A stretch of 5,586 bases of DNA from the NCBI GenBank assembly GCA_947373775.1, contig CANBZE010000153.1, forward strand, positions 1 through 5,586. The letters run 5' to 3'. The notes beneath the pieces were generated by a model, which had not been told where the DNA came from, did no database searches, and saw only the letters and a list, made by a program, of their open reading frames with translations. Positions 1-5,099 of the stretch are shown here, piece after piece (position 1 is the first letter of the stretch; each line of letters starts with the position of its first letter). This DNA comes from Alphaproteobacteria bacterium. Lineage in GTDB: Bacteria; Pseudomonadota; Alphaproteobacteria; Micropepsales; Micropepsaceae. Position numbers and translations under genes: made by a program.

Positions 1-337
1 GGTAAGCGACATCAACTTTGGTGTTGGTGCCGGGATTGAGGATTTTCAGCGGGCCGGCGAGAGCTTCTTCCTTGCCGTCCGGCGTCTTGTCGTGACAGGC
101 GTCACGTTCGGTGATGCCGCCATCCTTGGCCTGGTAGTCCGTAACGCCGGCGACGCAACCGGCATTGAAGCTCTTGGGAGTGCGGGCGAACTCGTACCAA
201 CGTCCGGCATAGAAGCTGGCGGGGTCCACCGGCTTGGCCGGTTCCGGCGCCTGAGGCGCAGCCGCGCCATAAGCCGCGGCGGCGAATGCCGCGCTTGTCA
301 TGGCGAGGATTGCCATCAGGGTCGCGGCGCTTTTCAT
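1..337 (-). CDS. Lipocalin (Blc-like), exported, N-terminal part only
   Basis: The first 112 codons are present and the rest lies beyond the left edge; bacterial lipocalins of this type usually run to about 170-200 residues. Residues 1-20 form a signal peptide (Lys-2, hydrophobic core, Ala-rich cleavage area). No lipobox cysteine is seen, unlike E. coli Blc, which is a lipoprotein, so a soluble periplasmic form is expected. After an Ala/Pro linker, the lipocalin signature GRWYEFAR (residues 45-52, with the G-x-W motif) is followed by SFNAGC and a second Cys at 81, matching the pattern around the first strands of Blc and apolipoprotein D. Family members bind hydrophobic ligands such as fatty acids or lysophospholipids in a beta-barrel; the ligand here is unknown. 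The start is supported by AGGAA (343-347) five bases upstream. It is the last visible gene of the operon, 8 bases after the propeller gene, and its SD overlaps that gene's TAG stop. Confidence 0.88.
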   Translation of the reverse strand, partial: MKSAATLMAILAMTSAAFAAAAYGAAAPQAPEPAKPVDPASFYAGRWYEFARTPKSFNAGCVAGVTDYQAKDGGITERDACHDKTPDGKEEALAGPLKILNPGTNTKVDVAY

Positions 338-342
338 GGTGT

Positions 343-348
343 TTCCTA
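343..348 (-). promoter_or_regulatory. Stop codon fused to the lipocalin ribosome binding site
   Basis: On the minus strand TAGGAA combines the TAG stop of the YVTN propeller gene (346-348) with the AGGAA that serves the lipocalin ATG five bases further on. This arrangement fits translational coupling, with ribosomes ending the first gene available to start the next. Confidence 0.7.
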
Positions 349-1488
349 GCGGGAGTGCTGGGTGGAGAGCGAACCGGGCCGCGAGACAAAGGTCAAAGTG
401 GCGGAATCGTCGCGCGCCAGACTGCTGCCGTCAAAACGGAAAACCTGGATGACACGCTCGGCGGCGCACTGTTGCAGCACCAGCTTGCCGTCATCGCTCC
501 AGGCCAGGCCTTGTGCCCAGTGACAGGAATCGGCCTGCGCCACCGGTGTCAGGGTGCCCGGCCCAATCGCGTAAATTTTGATGATGCCGACCAGACCGTC
601 ATATTTGGGATCGCTCTTCACTGTGGCGGCGCCATTGGCCAGCACCACCGCCGCATGACGGCCGTCGGGCGACAGGGCGACATGCTCCGGTGTCTTGCCC
701 ACCTCCAGGTTCAGCGCCAGCTTGCCGGTCCTGAGATCGATCATGGTCAGGGTGCCGGCGGTTTTTTTGTCCAGCGCGCCGCCGATATTGGTGTTGATCA
801 GCCAAGCGCCGTCCGGCGTTATCATCGCGCCATAAGGCCCCTTGCCGGTCGTCACATTTCTGCCGGTGGGTGTGACGGCAGCGCCCTTGATCGCCAGTTC
901 CATGATCTGGTTATTGCCGGAGGCGACGGCATAGGCCTTGCGGCCATCCGGCGCGAACACCACATCGGTCGGCGCCGCACCCTTGCCCAGGTCCACCTTG
1001 CCGGCCGGGGTCAGGCGTTTGCCGCGCAAGGTGAAGACCGTAATCGTGTCATCGGTCTTGCCGGCGACCAGCACCAGAGTCCCGGCACGGTTGATAGCGA
1101 CACCGCCGGGGGTCAGGCCGGCGTGGACGGTCTGCAGCAATTTGGGATGGGCGGGATCGGCCAGATCGATCACCGACACTGTGTCGCCGGGCACGGGATT
1201 TTCCGGATCGGCCTCCACGTAATTCTGTGCCGCGGTGATGATGGCGAACTTTTCGCCCGCACCCACCGCCACGGCATTGGGCGAGCCGATCATGGCGGCG
1301 GGCACCTGCACCGTGCCGATCACGCGCGGCGGGTAGTGATTCATGTCCAGCACATCGACACTGTCGGGGGTGCGCGGGGTGGGATCGCCCTTGACGATCT
1401 GCTTGCCGTCATTGGCCGAGATCATCAGCCCAGCCTGCGCGGCGGTGGAACATAGCAGCAAGGCCGCCATTGCCACCGGGCGCATCAT
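346..1488 (-). CDS. Exported YVTN/lactonase-like beta-propeller protein
   Basis: This 380-residue protein has a signal peptide at residues 1-19 (hydrophobic core, then STAAQA before Gly-20). The mature part shows repeated blades of the form P-x-x-V-x-x-(S/A)-P-D-G-(R/K), followed by a beta strand and an I-x-V-(F/I)-D-L-type strand. Examples are PGGVAINRAGTLVLVAG (127-143), PTDVVFAPDGRKAYAV (173-188), PYGAMITPDGAWLI (218-231), PEHVALSPDGRHAAVV (267-282) and AQGLAWSDDGKLVL (325-338). This is the YVTN/lactonase-like propeller fold, with about six or seven blades. Relatives include 6-phosphogluconolactonase-like and surface proteins, but no catalytic residues are recognisable, so the function is unknown. 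Cys-322 and Cys-341 could form a disulfide across the last blade. ATG at 1488 overlaps the previous gene's TGA (ATGA). The adjacent ATG at 1485 has a GGA six bases upstream and is an equally possible start. The open frame continues upstream of 1488 but is the shadow of the neighbouring gene. Confidence 0.88.
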   Translation of the reverse strand: MMRPVAMAALLLCSTAAQAGLMISANDGKQIVKGDPTPRTPDSVDVLDMNHYPPRVIGTVQVPAAMIGSPNAVAVGAGEKFAIITAAQNYVEADPENPVPGDTVSVIDLADPAHPKLLQTVHAGLTPGGVAINRAGTLVLVAGKTDDTITVFTLRGKRLTPAGKVDLGKGAAPTDVVFAPDGRKAYAVASGNNQIMELAIKGAAVTPTGRNVTTGKGPYGAMITPDGAWLINTNIGGALDKKTAGTLTMIDLRTGKLALNLEVGKTPEHVALSPDGRHAAVVLANGAATVKSDPKYDGLVGIIKIYAIGPGTLTPVAQADSCHWAQGLAWSDDGKLVLQQCAAERVIQVFRFDGSSLARDDSATLTFVSRPGSLSTQHSR

Positions 1489-2003
1489 TGATCCGGGCAT
1501 CCGCTGCCATACTCGTTGAAGGCCATGATCGAGGCATCCATCCGCGCTTTGGCCTTCTTCTTGTTGGTTTCGGACACCAGAATCCGGTGGGTCTCGATCG
1601 TCACCAGCGCCAACGCGACCGGCCTGGCCGCATCGGCCCTGGACTGGCGAGCAGTGACGAAATCGCGGATGCAGCGCTGATAGGCGTCCGAGGCGGCGGC
1701 ATAGCGTTTGGTCGCCGCCATGCCGGCCACGATCTGCTCGCGGCTGGCAACCAGGCCGTCGACCGGAGCCGGCATTTGCGGCGCCTCGCAGTTGTCGCGG
1801 GCAAAGCTTTGGCCCACCCAGGCCGGATCGGGGCGGCTGTCCACCACCTCGCCGGTCTTGCAGATGGCGGCAAAGGGCTTGCCCGCGGCCGGCGACGCAG
1901 ACGCTTTCACCACCGGCTGCGGCATGGCTGTTGCCACCAGCAGTACGCCGGGTGCGGCAAGCGCCAGGACAAGCCCGGCGCCGATTGCAATGCGTCTCAC
2001 CAT
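1485..2003 (-). CDS. Small exported four-cysteine protein of unknown function
   Basis: This 172-residue protein is not a family I can name. Residues 1-26 are a signal peptide or signal anchor: Val-Arg-Arg, then a long hydrophobic run ending ATA. The rest is predicted to be exported and mostly helical, with exactly four cysteines (48, 72, 111, 169), enough for two disulfides in the periplasm. Visible landmarks are CKTGEVVD (48-55), C-E-A-P-Q-M-P-A-P-V-D-G (72-83), an amphipathic helix with S-D-A-Y-Q-R-C-I (105-112), a Lys-rich helix (148-153), and a C-terminal Cys three residues from the end. From memory, small secreted hypothetical proteins with a similar C-x-x-P...P then Y-Q-x-C pattern occur in alphaproteobacteria; this is unverified. 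AGGA (2011-2014) precedes the start by seven bases. It lies 9 bases after the PAL-like gene and overlaps the next gene by four bases, so its product is probably made together with both propellers. Confidence 0.82.
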   Translation of the reverse strand: MVRRIAIGAGLVLALAAPGVLLVATAMPQPVVKASASPAAGKPFAAICKTGEVVDSRPDPAWVGQSFARDNCEAPQMPAPVDGLVASREQIVAGMAATKRYAAASDAYQRCIRDFVTARQSRADAARPVALALVTIETHRILVSETNKKKAKARMDASIMAFNEYGSGCPDQ

Positions 2004-2010
2004 AGAACCG

Positions 2011-2015
2011 TCCTA
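2011..2015 (-). promoter_or_regulatory. Stop codon fused to the ribosome binding site of the small four-Cys protein
   Basis: TAGGA on the minus strand joins the TAG stop of the PAL-like gene (2013-2015) to an AGGA located seven bases before the next ATG (2001-2003). It has the same design as the junction before the lipocalin gene. Confidence 0.7.
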
Positions 2016-3335
2016 CTGCGTGGTGACGGGGCCTCCGGCATTGATGACACTGCCGCCGATGACATGCTGCTTGATCAGCGAGCTCAACGGCACCATGCCC
2101 TTGTAGACGAATTTCTGCACCCGCTGACCGCGATAGGTCTCGGTGGTGTAGATGTTGCCCTTGGTGTCGGTAACGATGCTGTGCACCGCATAGAACTGGC
2201 CAGGCAAACGGCCGCCGCCACCGAACCAATACAGCTCCTTCAGAGTCGCACGATCCAGCACATGGATCTTCTCATTGGCGCCGTCGGAGACATACATGAA
2301 CTTCTGCGCCGGATCGCGGCTGAAGGCGATCTCCCACAGCGCGCCGTCACCCTTGGTCTTCTCCTCCATGGTGATCTGCTTCACATAGGTGCCGTCGATC
2401 TTGAAGATCTGGATACGGTTGTTGGTGCGGTCGCAGACATAGATCAGCCCGTCATTGCTGGGCTGGGCGCAATGCACCGGATTGCCGAACTGCGGCGAGT
2501 TCACGTCATAATGCGGAATGGGATCGTCATTGGGCTTCTTGCCGTAAGCGCCCCACATCCGCTTGAACTTCATGGTGGCGGCATCCCAGATGGAGACGCG
2601 CTTGTTGCCGTAACCGTCGGCCAGGACAAGCTCATTGGTCTGGGGAATGACGCGGATCTGGGCGACCCCGCGCACATTGTCAGTGTCGAGACTCCCCTTG
2701 CTGGCATTGGCCTTGCCGATCTGGCCGAGATATTTGCCGTCGGCGGTGAATTTCAGGATGAAGCTGTCGTGATAGATGCCGATCTCGCCGCCGCCTTCGC
2801 GCGAGATCATCTGCTGCTGCGTCGCCGCGCCGGGGGCTGCCGCGAACTGCGCCGCACTGCCTGGCGCAGGGCCGGGCTGGTAGGCGCCGTTGCCGCCCAG
2901 CCAGACATTCTCGTCCTTGTCCACGGTGATGCCGTGGTTAGAACTGGGCCAGTCATGACCGTTGCCACGGACTTCGTCGCGGCCCCAATGGCGCAGGAGA
3001 TTGCCGGCGGGATCGAATTCCAGCACGTCCGGCGCCGCGGTGCAGCAATCGGCTTCGCCGCGGGTGGCATAAGATTCCTTCTGCTCCAGGGTCTGGGGCC
3101 GGTGGACGATCCAGACATTGTCCTTGGCGTCCATCGACAGGCCAATGACCATCGCCAGGCGCCAGTTGTTGGGCAGCGGTTTTGGCCAGAAGGGAGCAAC
3201 TTCGAACTTGGGCACCATGATGTCGCCGTCGCCCTGGGCATAGGCGCCCTGAAAGGTGGACGGACCGGCGCCAAGGCCGGCGGCCAGCACGGCGGCGCCG
3301 GCGGCAAGAAGAAACTTCCTGGAAAAGCGAGTCAT
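2013..3335 (-). CDS. Exported NHL-repeat propeller, peptidyl-alpha-hydroxyglycine amidating lyase (PAL)-like
   Basis: This 440-residue protein begins with a signal peptide (residues 1-33, RFSRKF then a long Ala/Gly/Leu core and AYA-QG). The R-K-F-L-L region only loosely resembles a Tat motif, so Sec export is more likely. NHL-type blades follow: residues 65-77, SSNHGITVDKDENVWL (131-146), DGYGNKRVSIWD (240-251), PVHCAQPSNDGLIYVCDRTNNRIQIF (286-311, in part), and AVHSIVTDTKGNIYTTE (383-399). His-134, His-288, His-385 and Tyr-242 line up with the zinc ligands and catalytic Tyr of rat PAL (LPHGLSID, VPHSLALV, MPHDIVAS, DGYCNSR). Arg-79 could be the catalytic Arg. The Met two residues before the third His is Ala here. 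PAL cleaves alpha-hydroxyglycine to an amide plus glyoxylate; whether this protein does so is inference. An Ala/Pro/Gln-rich insert lies at 151-175. The start at 3335 has GGGGG seven bases upstream; ATG at 3341 lies too close to that site. Confidence 0.85.
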   Translation of the reverse strand: MTRFSRKFLLAAGAAVLAAGLGAGPSTFQGAYAQGDGDIMVPKFEVAPFWPKPLPNNWRLAMVIGLSMDAKDNVWIVHRPQTLEQKESYATRGEADCCTAAPDVLEFDPAGNLLRHWGRDEVRGNGHDWPSSNHGITVDKDENVWLGGNGAYQPGPAPGSAAQFAAAPGAATQQQMISREGGGEIGIYHDSFILKFTADGKYLGQIGKANASKGSLDTDNVRGVAQIRVIPQTNELVLADGYGNKRVSIWDAATMKFKRMWGAYGKKPNDDPIPHYDVNSPQFGNPVHCAQPSNDGLIYVCDRTNNRIQIFKIDGTYVKQITMEEKTKGDGALWEIAFSRDPAQKFMYVSDGANEKIHVLDRATLKELYWFGGGGRLPGQFYAVHSIVTDTKGNIYTTETYRGQRVQKFVYKGMVPLSSLIKQHVIGGSVINAGGPVTTQ

Positions 3336-3342
3336 GACCATA

Positions 3343-3347
3343 CCCCC
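3343..3347 (-). promoter_or_regulatory. Ribosome binding site that decides the start of the PAL-like gene
   Basis: GGGGG on the minus strand lies seven bases before the ATG at 3335 but only one base before the ATG at 3341, so the downstream ATG (giving Met-Thr-Arg-Phe) is the better start. A further in-frame ATG at 3374 would add 13 residues ahead of the signal peptide and has no convincing ribosome site. Confidence 0.5.
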
Positions 3348-3391
3348 GGTTGGGAGGGCGGTTACCGGCCTCATGGCCTTGGGGCCTCTCC

Positions 3392-3419
3392 CTTATCGGC
3401 CCAGCGTTACATGGGCCAA
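3392..3419 (-). promoter_or_regulatory. Candidate promoter for the four-gene envelope operon
   Basis: Read on the minus strand, TTGGCC (3414-3419) and GATAAG (3392-3397) are 16 bases apart. Each matches the sigma70 consensus at 4 of 6 positions. It would give a leader of about 50 bases before the ATG at 3335. In GC-rich DNA such matches arise by chance, so this is only a candidate. Confidence 0.28.
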
Positions 3420-3443
3420 AGAAGGGCGCAACCCTGCCCGGCC

Positions 3444-3472
3444 TTGTCCGCACCGCCATTTTTCCCTTTAGA
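3444..3472 (+). promoter_or_regulatory. Candidate sigma70-type promoter for the methyltransferase gene
   Basis: TTGTCC (3444-3449) and TTTAGA (3467-3472) are separated by exactly 17 bases, in the only AT-richer patch of the intergenic region. The -35 box matches consensus at 4 of 6 positions and the -10 box at only 3 of 6. Transcription would begin near 3479, leaving a leader of about 40 bases before the ATG at 3522. The call is by eye and the boxes are weak. Confidence 0.35.
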
Positions 3473-3510
3473 TGATCCGCTGCAGCGCCCATTTCGTAAG
3501 CAGCTGCAAC

Positions 3511-3515
3511 AGGAA
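3511..3515 (+). promoter_or_regulatory. Ribosome binding site of the methyltransferase gene
   Basis: AGGAA lies six bases before the ATG at 3522. It fixes that start within a frame that stays open for about 2 kb further upstream, where it only mirrors the genes on the other strand. Confidence 0.75.
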
Positions 3516-3521
3516 TTTTGC

Positions 3522-4544
3522 ATGACCTTCGCCACCGCCGCCGCCAGCCTCGCCGAACGCGCGCCCTTGCCCGATTTCGTGATCCGCGCCGGGATGCGCC
3601 GGGTGATTGCCGCCAATGACAGCCAGATCACCCCGCCCGGCACCGATGCCGATTTCGCCCGCGCCATGTCGGGCCACGCCATCGCCGAACATGCCGACGC
3701 TGCCAACCGCCAGCATTACGAATTGCCGCCCGAATTCTTCGCTTTGTTCCTGGGGCCGCACCGCAAATATTCCAGCTGCCTGTACCCCAAGGGCACCGAG
3801 TCCTTGGGCGAGGCCGAAGCCATCGCCCTGGCGCAGACCGTGGCCCATGCGGGTCTGGCCAATGGCCAGGAAATCCTGGAGCTGGGCTGCGGCTGGGGGT
3901 CGCTGTCGCTGTACATGGCGGAAAAATTCCCGGGCGCGCGCATCACCTCGGTTTCCAATTCCGCGCCGCAGCGCGGCTATATCGAATCCCAGGCGCGCGC
4001 GCGCGGCCTGACCAATCTCGCCGTCATCACCGCCGACATGAACGACTTTAACACCGATAAGGCATTCGACCGGGTGGTGTCGGTGGAGATGTTCGAGCAT
4101 ATGGCCAACTGGCAGGCGCTGTTGAGCCGCGTGCGCACCTGGCTGAAGCCGGATGGACGCCTTTTCATCCACATCTTTACCCACCGCCATCGTCCGGCGC
4201 GCTATGACTGGCGCGATCCGGAAGACTGGATGGGCCGGCATTTCTTCACCGGCGGCATCATGCCGACGGTGGGGCTGATCCGGCAGTTTCCCGACCTGTT
4301 CACGGTGGAAGAGGAATGGCGCTGGAGCGGCAGCCACTACAAGCGCACCGCCCTGCAATGGCTGGAACTGTTCGATGCCAACCGCGCCCGGATCGATCCC
4401 ATCCTCCGGGGCGTTTATGGCGCCGATGCCGGCGTGTGGCGGCGGCGCTGGCGCATGTTCTTTTTGGCCACCGCCGAAAGCTTCGGCTTCAAGGACGGCG
4501 ACGCCTGGGGCGTCAACCACTATCTGTTGAAGCCTGCGTCTTAA
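3522..4544 (+). CDS. SAM-dependent methyltransferase, cyclopropane-fatty-acid synthase / coclaurine N-methyltransferase family
   Basis: This 340-residue cytoplasmic enzyme has no signal peptide. A helical N-terminal part includes QHYELPPEFFALFLG (64-78) and YSSCLYP (83-89). The Rossmann-type SAM-binding core starts with motif I ELGCGWGS (120-127), and SVEMFEHM (187-194) follows. Cys-86, Glu-192, His-217 and Tyr-273 align with the E. coli CFA synthase bicarbonate-site residues Cys-139, Glu-239, His-266 and Tyr-317. However, the C-terminal half (EDWMGRHFFTGGIMPT at 234-249, GSHYKRT at 270-276, W-R-M-F-F near 310-314, ESFGF at 319-323) follows plant coclaurine N-methyltransferase far more closely, and Glu-189/Glu-192/His-193 match that enzyme's active-site E-x-x-E-H. 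The substrate could therefore be an unsaturated phospholipid acyl chain or an amine; sequence alone does not settle it. It is transcribed alone, divergently from the envelope operon, and its TAA overlaps the stop of the convergent FKBP gene. Confidence 0.93.
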   Translation: MTFATAAASLAERAPLPDFVIRAGMRRVIAANDSQITPPGTDADFARAMSGHAIAEHADAANRQHYELPPEFFALFLGPHRKYSSCLYPKGTESLGEAEAIALAQTVAHAGLANGQEILELGCGWGSLSLYMAEKFPGARITSVSNSAPQRGYIESQARARGLTNLAVITADMNDFNTDKAFDRVVSVEMFEHMANWQALLSRVRTWLKPDGRLFIHIFTHRHRPARYDWRDPEDWMGRHFFTGGIMPTVGLIRQFPDLFTVEEEWRWSGSHYKRTALQWLELFDANRARIDPILRGVYGADAGVWRRRWRMFFLATAESFGFKDGDAWGVNHYLLKPAS

Positions 4545-5092
4545 TTCTTGAGCGTGAAGGACGCGCCGTTCTCGCGGCCATTGCCCCAAAGCGAAAACGG
4601 ACTTTCGGAAAGCTGCTGTCCCGGCTGCGGCGGCGCAGTGGAAATCAGCGTCACGTCCATCACCAGCACCTGACCGGGACCGACCGAGCCATTGGCGGCA
4701 CCCTTCGGCCCGAACGCCAGGTTGGGCGGGATCGCCAGTTGCCAGCGATCGCCTTCATGCATCAAGGGCAAGGCCTCGGCCAGGCCGGCCAGGGAAATCG
4801 TGCTGACCTGCACCGCTGCGGGCAGCACCGGCGTGGTGCTGTCCACCAGCGCGCCATTGATCTGGCGGATGGCATAGGCGATGCGCGCCACGTCATTGCC
4901 GCCCGGCCGCTTGCCGGTGCCCGGGCGCACCACCCGATATTGCAAGCCGCTGGGACGGATGATGGTGCCAGGCTTCTTGGCATTGGCAGCCAGGAAGGCG
5001 GCGTTGGCCGCCGGGCTCAGCGCATCGTCGGCCGCCAGCGCCGGCGCGCACAGCCATGCAAGCAAACCCAGCAATACAAAAGACCGCATCAT
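4541..5092 (-). CDS. Exported FKBP-type peptidyl-prolyl cis-trans isomerase with altered active site
   Basis: The product has 183 residues. A signal peptide covers residues 1-20 (hydrophobic core, then APALA before Ala-Asp-Asp). The FKBP domain runs from about 47 to 151: SGLQYRVVRPGTGKRP (48-63), INGALVDST (78-86), EALPLMHEGDRWQLAIPPNLAFG (106-128, in part) and VLVMDVTLI (142-150). FKBPs catalyse prolyl isomerisation and assist folding of exported proteins. Compared with FKBP12, Tyr-26 and Asp-37 are kept (Tyr-73, Asp-84) and Tyr-82 is Phe-127. The pocket aromatics Phe-36, Trp-59 and Phe-99 are replaced by Val-83, Leu-104 and Met-145, so activity may be weak or the role that of a chaperone. 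A 32-residue Pro/Gly/Asn/Ser-rich tail follows the domain. The start at 5092 lies 7 bases after the cupin stop; ATG at 5089 is the alternative. The gene ends in a 4-base overlap with the convergent methyltransferase gene. Confidence 0.9.
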   Translation of the reverse strand: MMRSFVLLGLLAWLCAPALAADDALSPAANAAFLAANAKKPGTIIRPSGLQYRVVRPGTGKRPGGNDVARIAYAIRQINGALVDSTTPVLPAAVQVSTISLAGLAEALPLMHEGDRWQLAIPPNLAFGPKGAANGSVGPGQVLVMDVTLISTAPPQPGQQLSESPFSLWGNGRENGASFTLKN

Positions 5093-5099
5093 CGCAAGT

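Larger units (their letters stand above)
3336..3521. promoter_or_regulatory. Divergent intergenic region between the propeller operon and the methyltransferase gene
   Basis: These 186 bases separate two divergent genes and are the only real intergenic space in the window, so the promoters for both the leftward four-gene operon and the rightward methyltransferase should lie here. The part near the leftward gene is rich in GGCC: the hexamer GGCCTC occurs at 3367-3372 and again at 3383-3388, with GGCC at 3375-3378. A pyrimidine- and AT-richer patch lies at 3459-3473. I see no clear operator palindrome, riboswitch or small ORF with a good ribosome site. Confidence 0.6.

Noticed and set aside
286..1455. 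Long plus-strand open frame opposite the YVTN propeller gene
   Set aside because: It looks like an antisense shadow of a gene with clear propeller repeats and a signal peptide. Its own product has no recognisable features.
1489..2229. In-frame upstream extension of the YVTN propeller gene to 2229
   Set aside because: The extension overlaps two other genes and would bury the signal peptide at residue ~245. The ATGA start at 1488 explains the gene.
3323..3335. Twin-arginine (Tat) signal on the PAL-like protein
   Set aside because: The segment reads R-F-S-R-K-F-L-L without a twin arginine and with the wrong spacing to F-L. A Sec signal peptide fits better.
3367..3388. GGCC-rich direct and palindromic repeats near the propeller operon start, as an operator
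   Set aside because: GGCC is common in this DNA and the arrangement gives no clear dyad of operator length.
1470..3521. A plus-strand frame open from 1470 that runs into the methyltransferase, suggesting a 1024-residue fusion protein
   Set aside because: The part before 3522 lies opposite the PAL-like and four-Cys genes, has no recognisable domain, and looks like the GC-rich mirror frame of those genes. A good ribosome site supports the ATG at 3522.
3468..4589. Long minus-strand open frame (373 codons) opposite the methyltransferase
   Set aside because: It has His/Gly/Ala/Arg-rich composition and no domain, and it mirrors the codon pattern of a clearly real gene on the plus strand.
4598..4613. 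Small inverted repeat (CGAAA/TTTCG) as a terminator for the methyltransferase gene
   Set aside because: The stem is only five base pairs, there is no clear U-run after it, and it lies inside the FKBP coding region.
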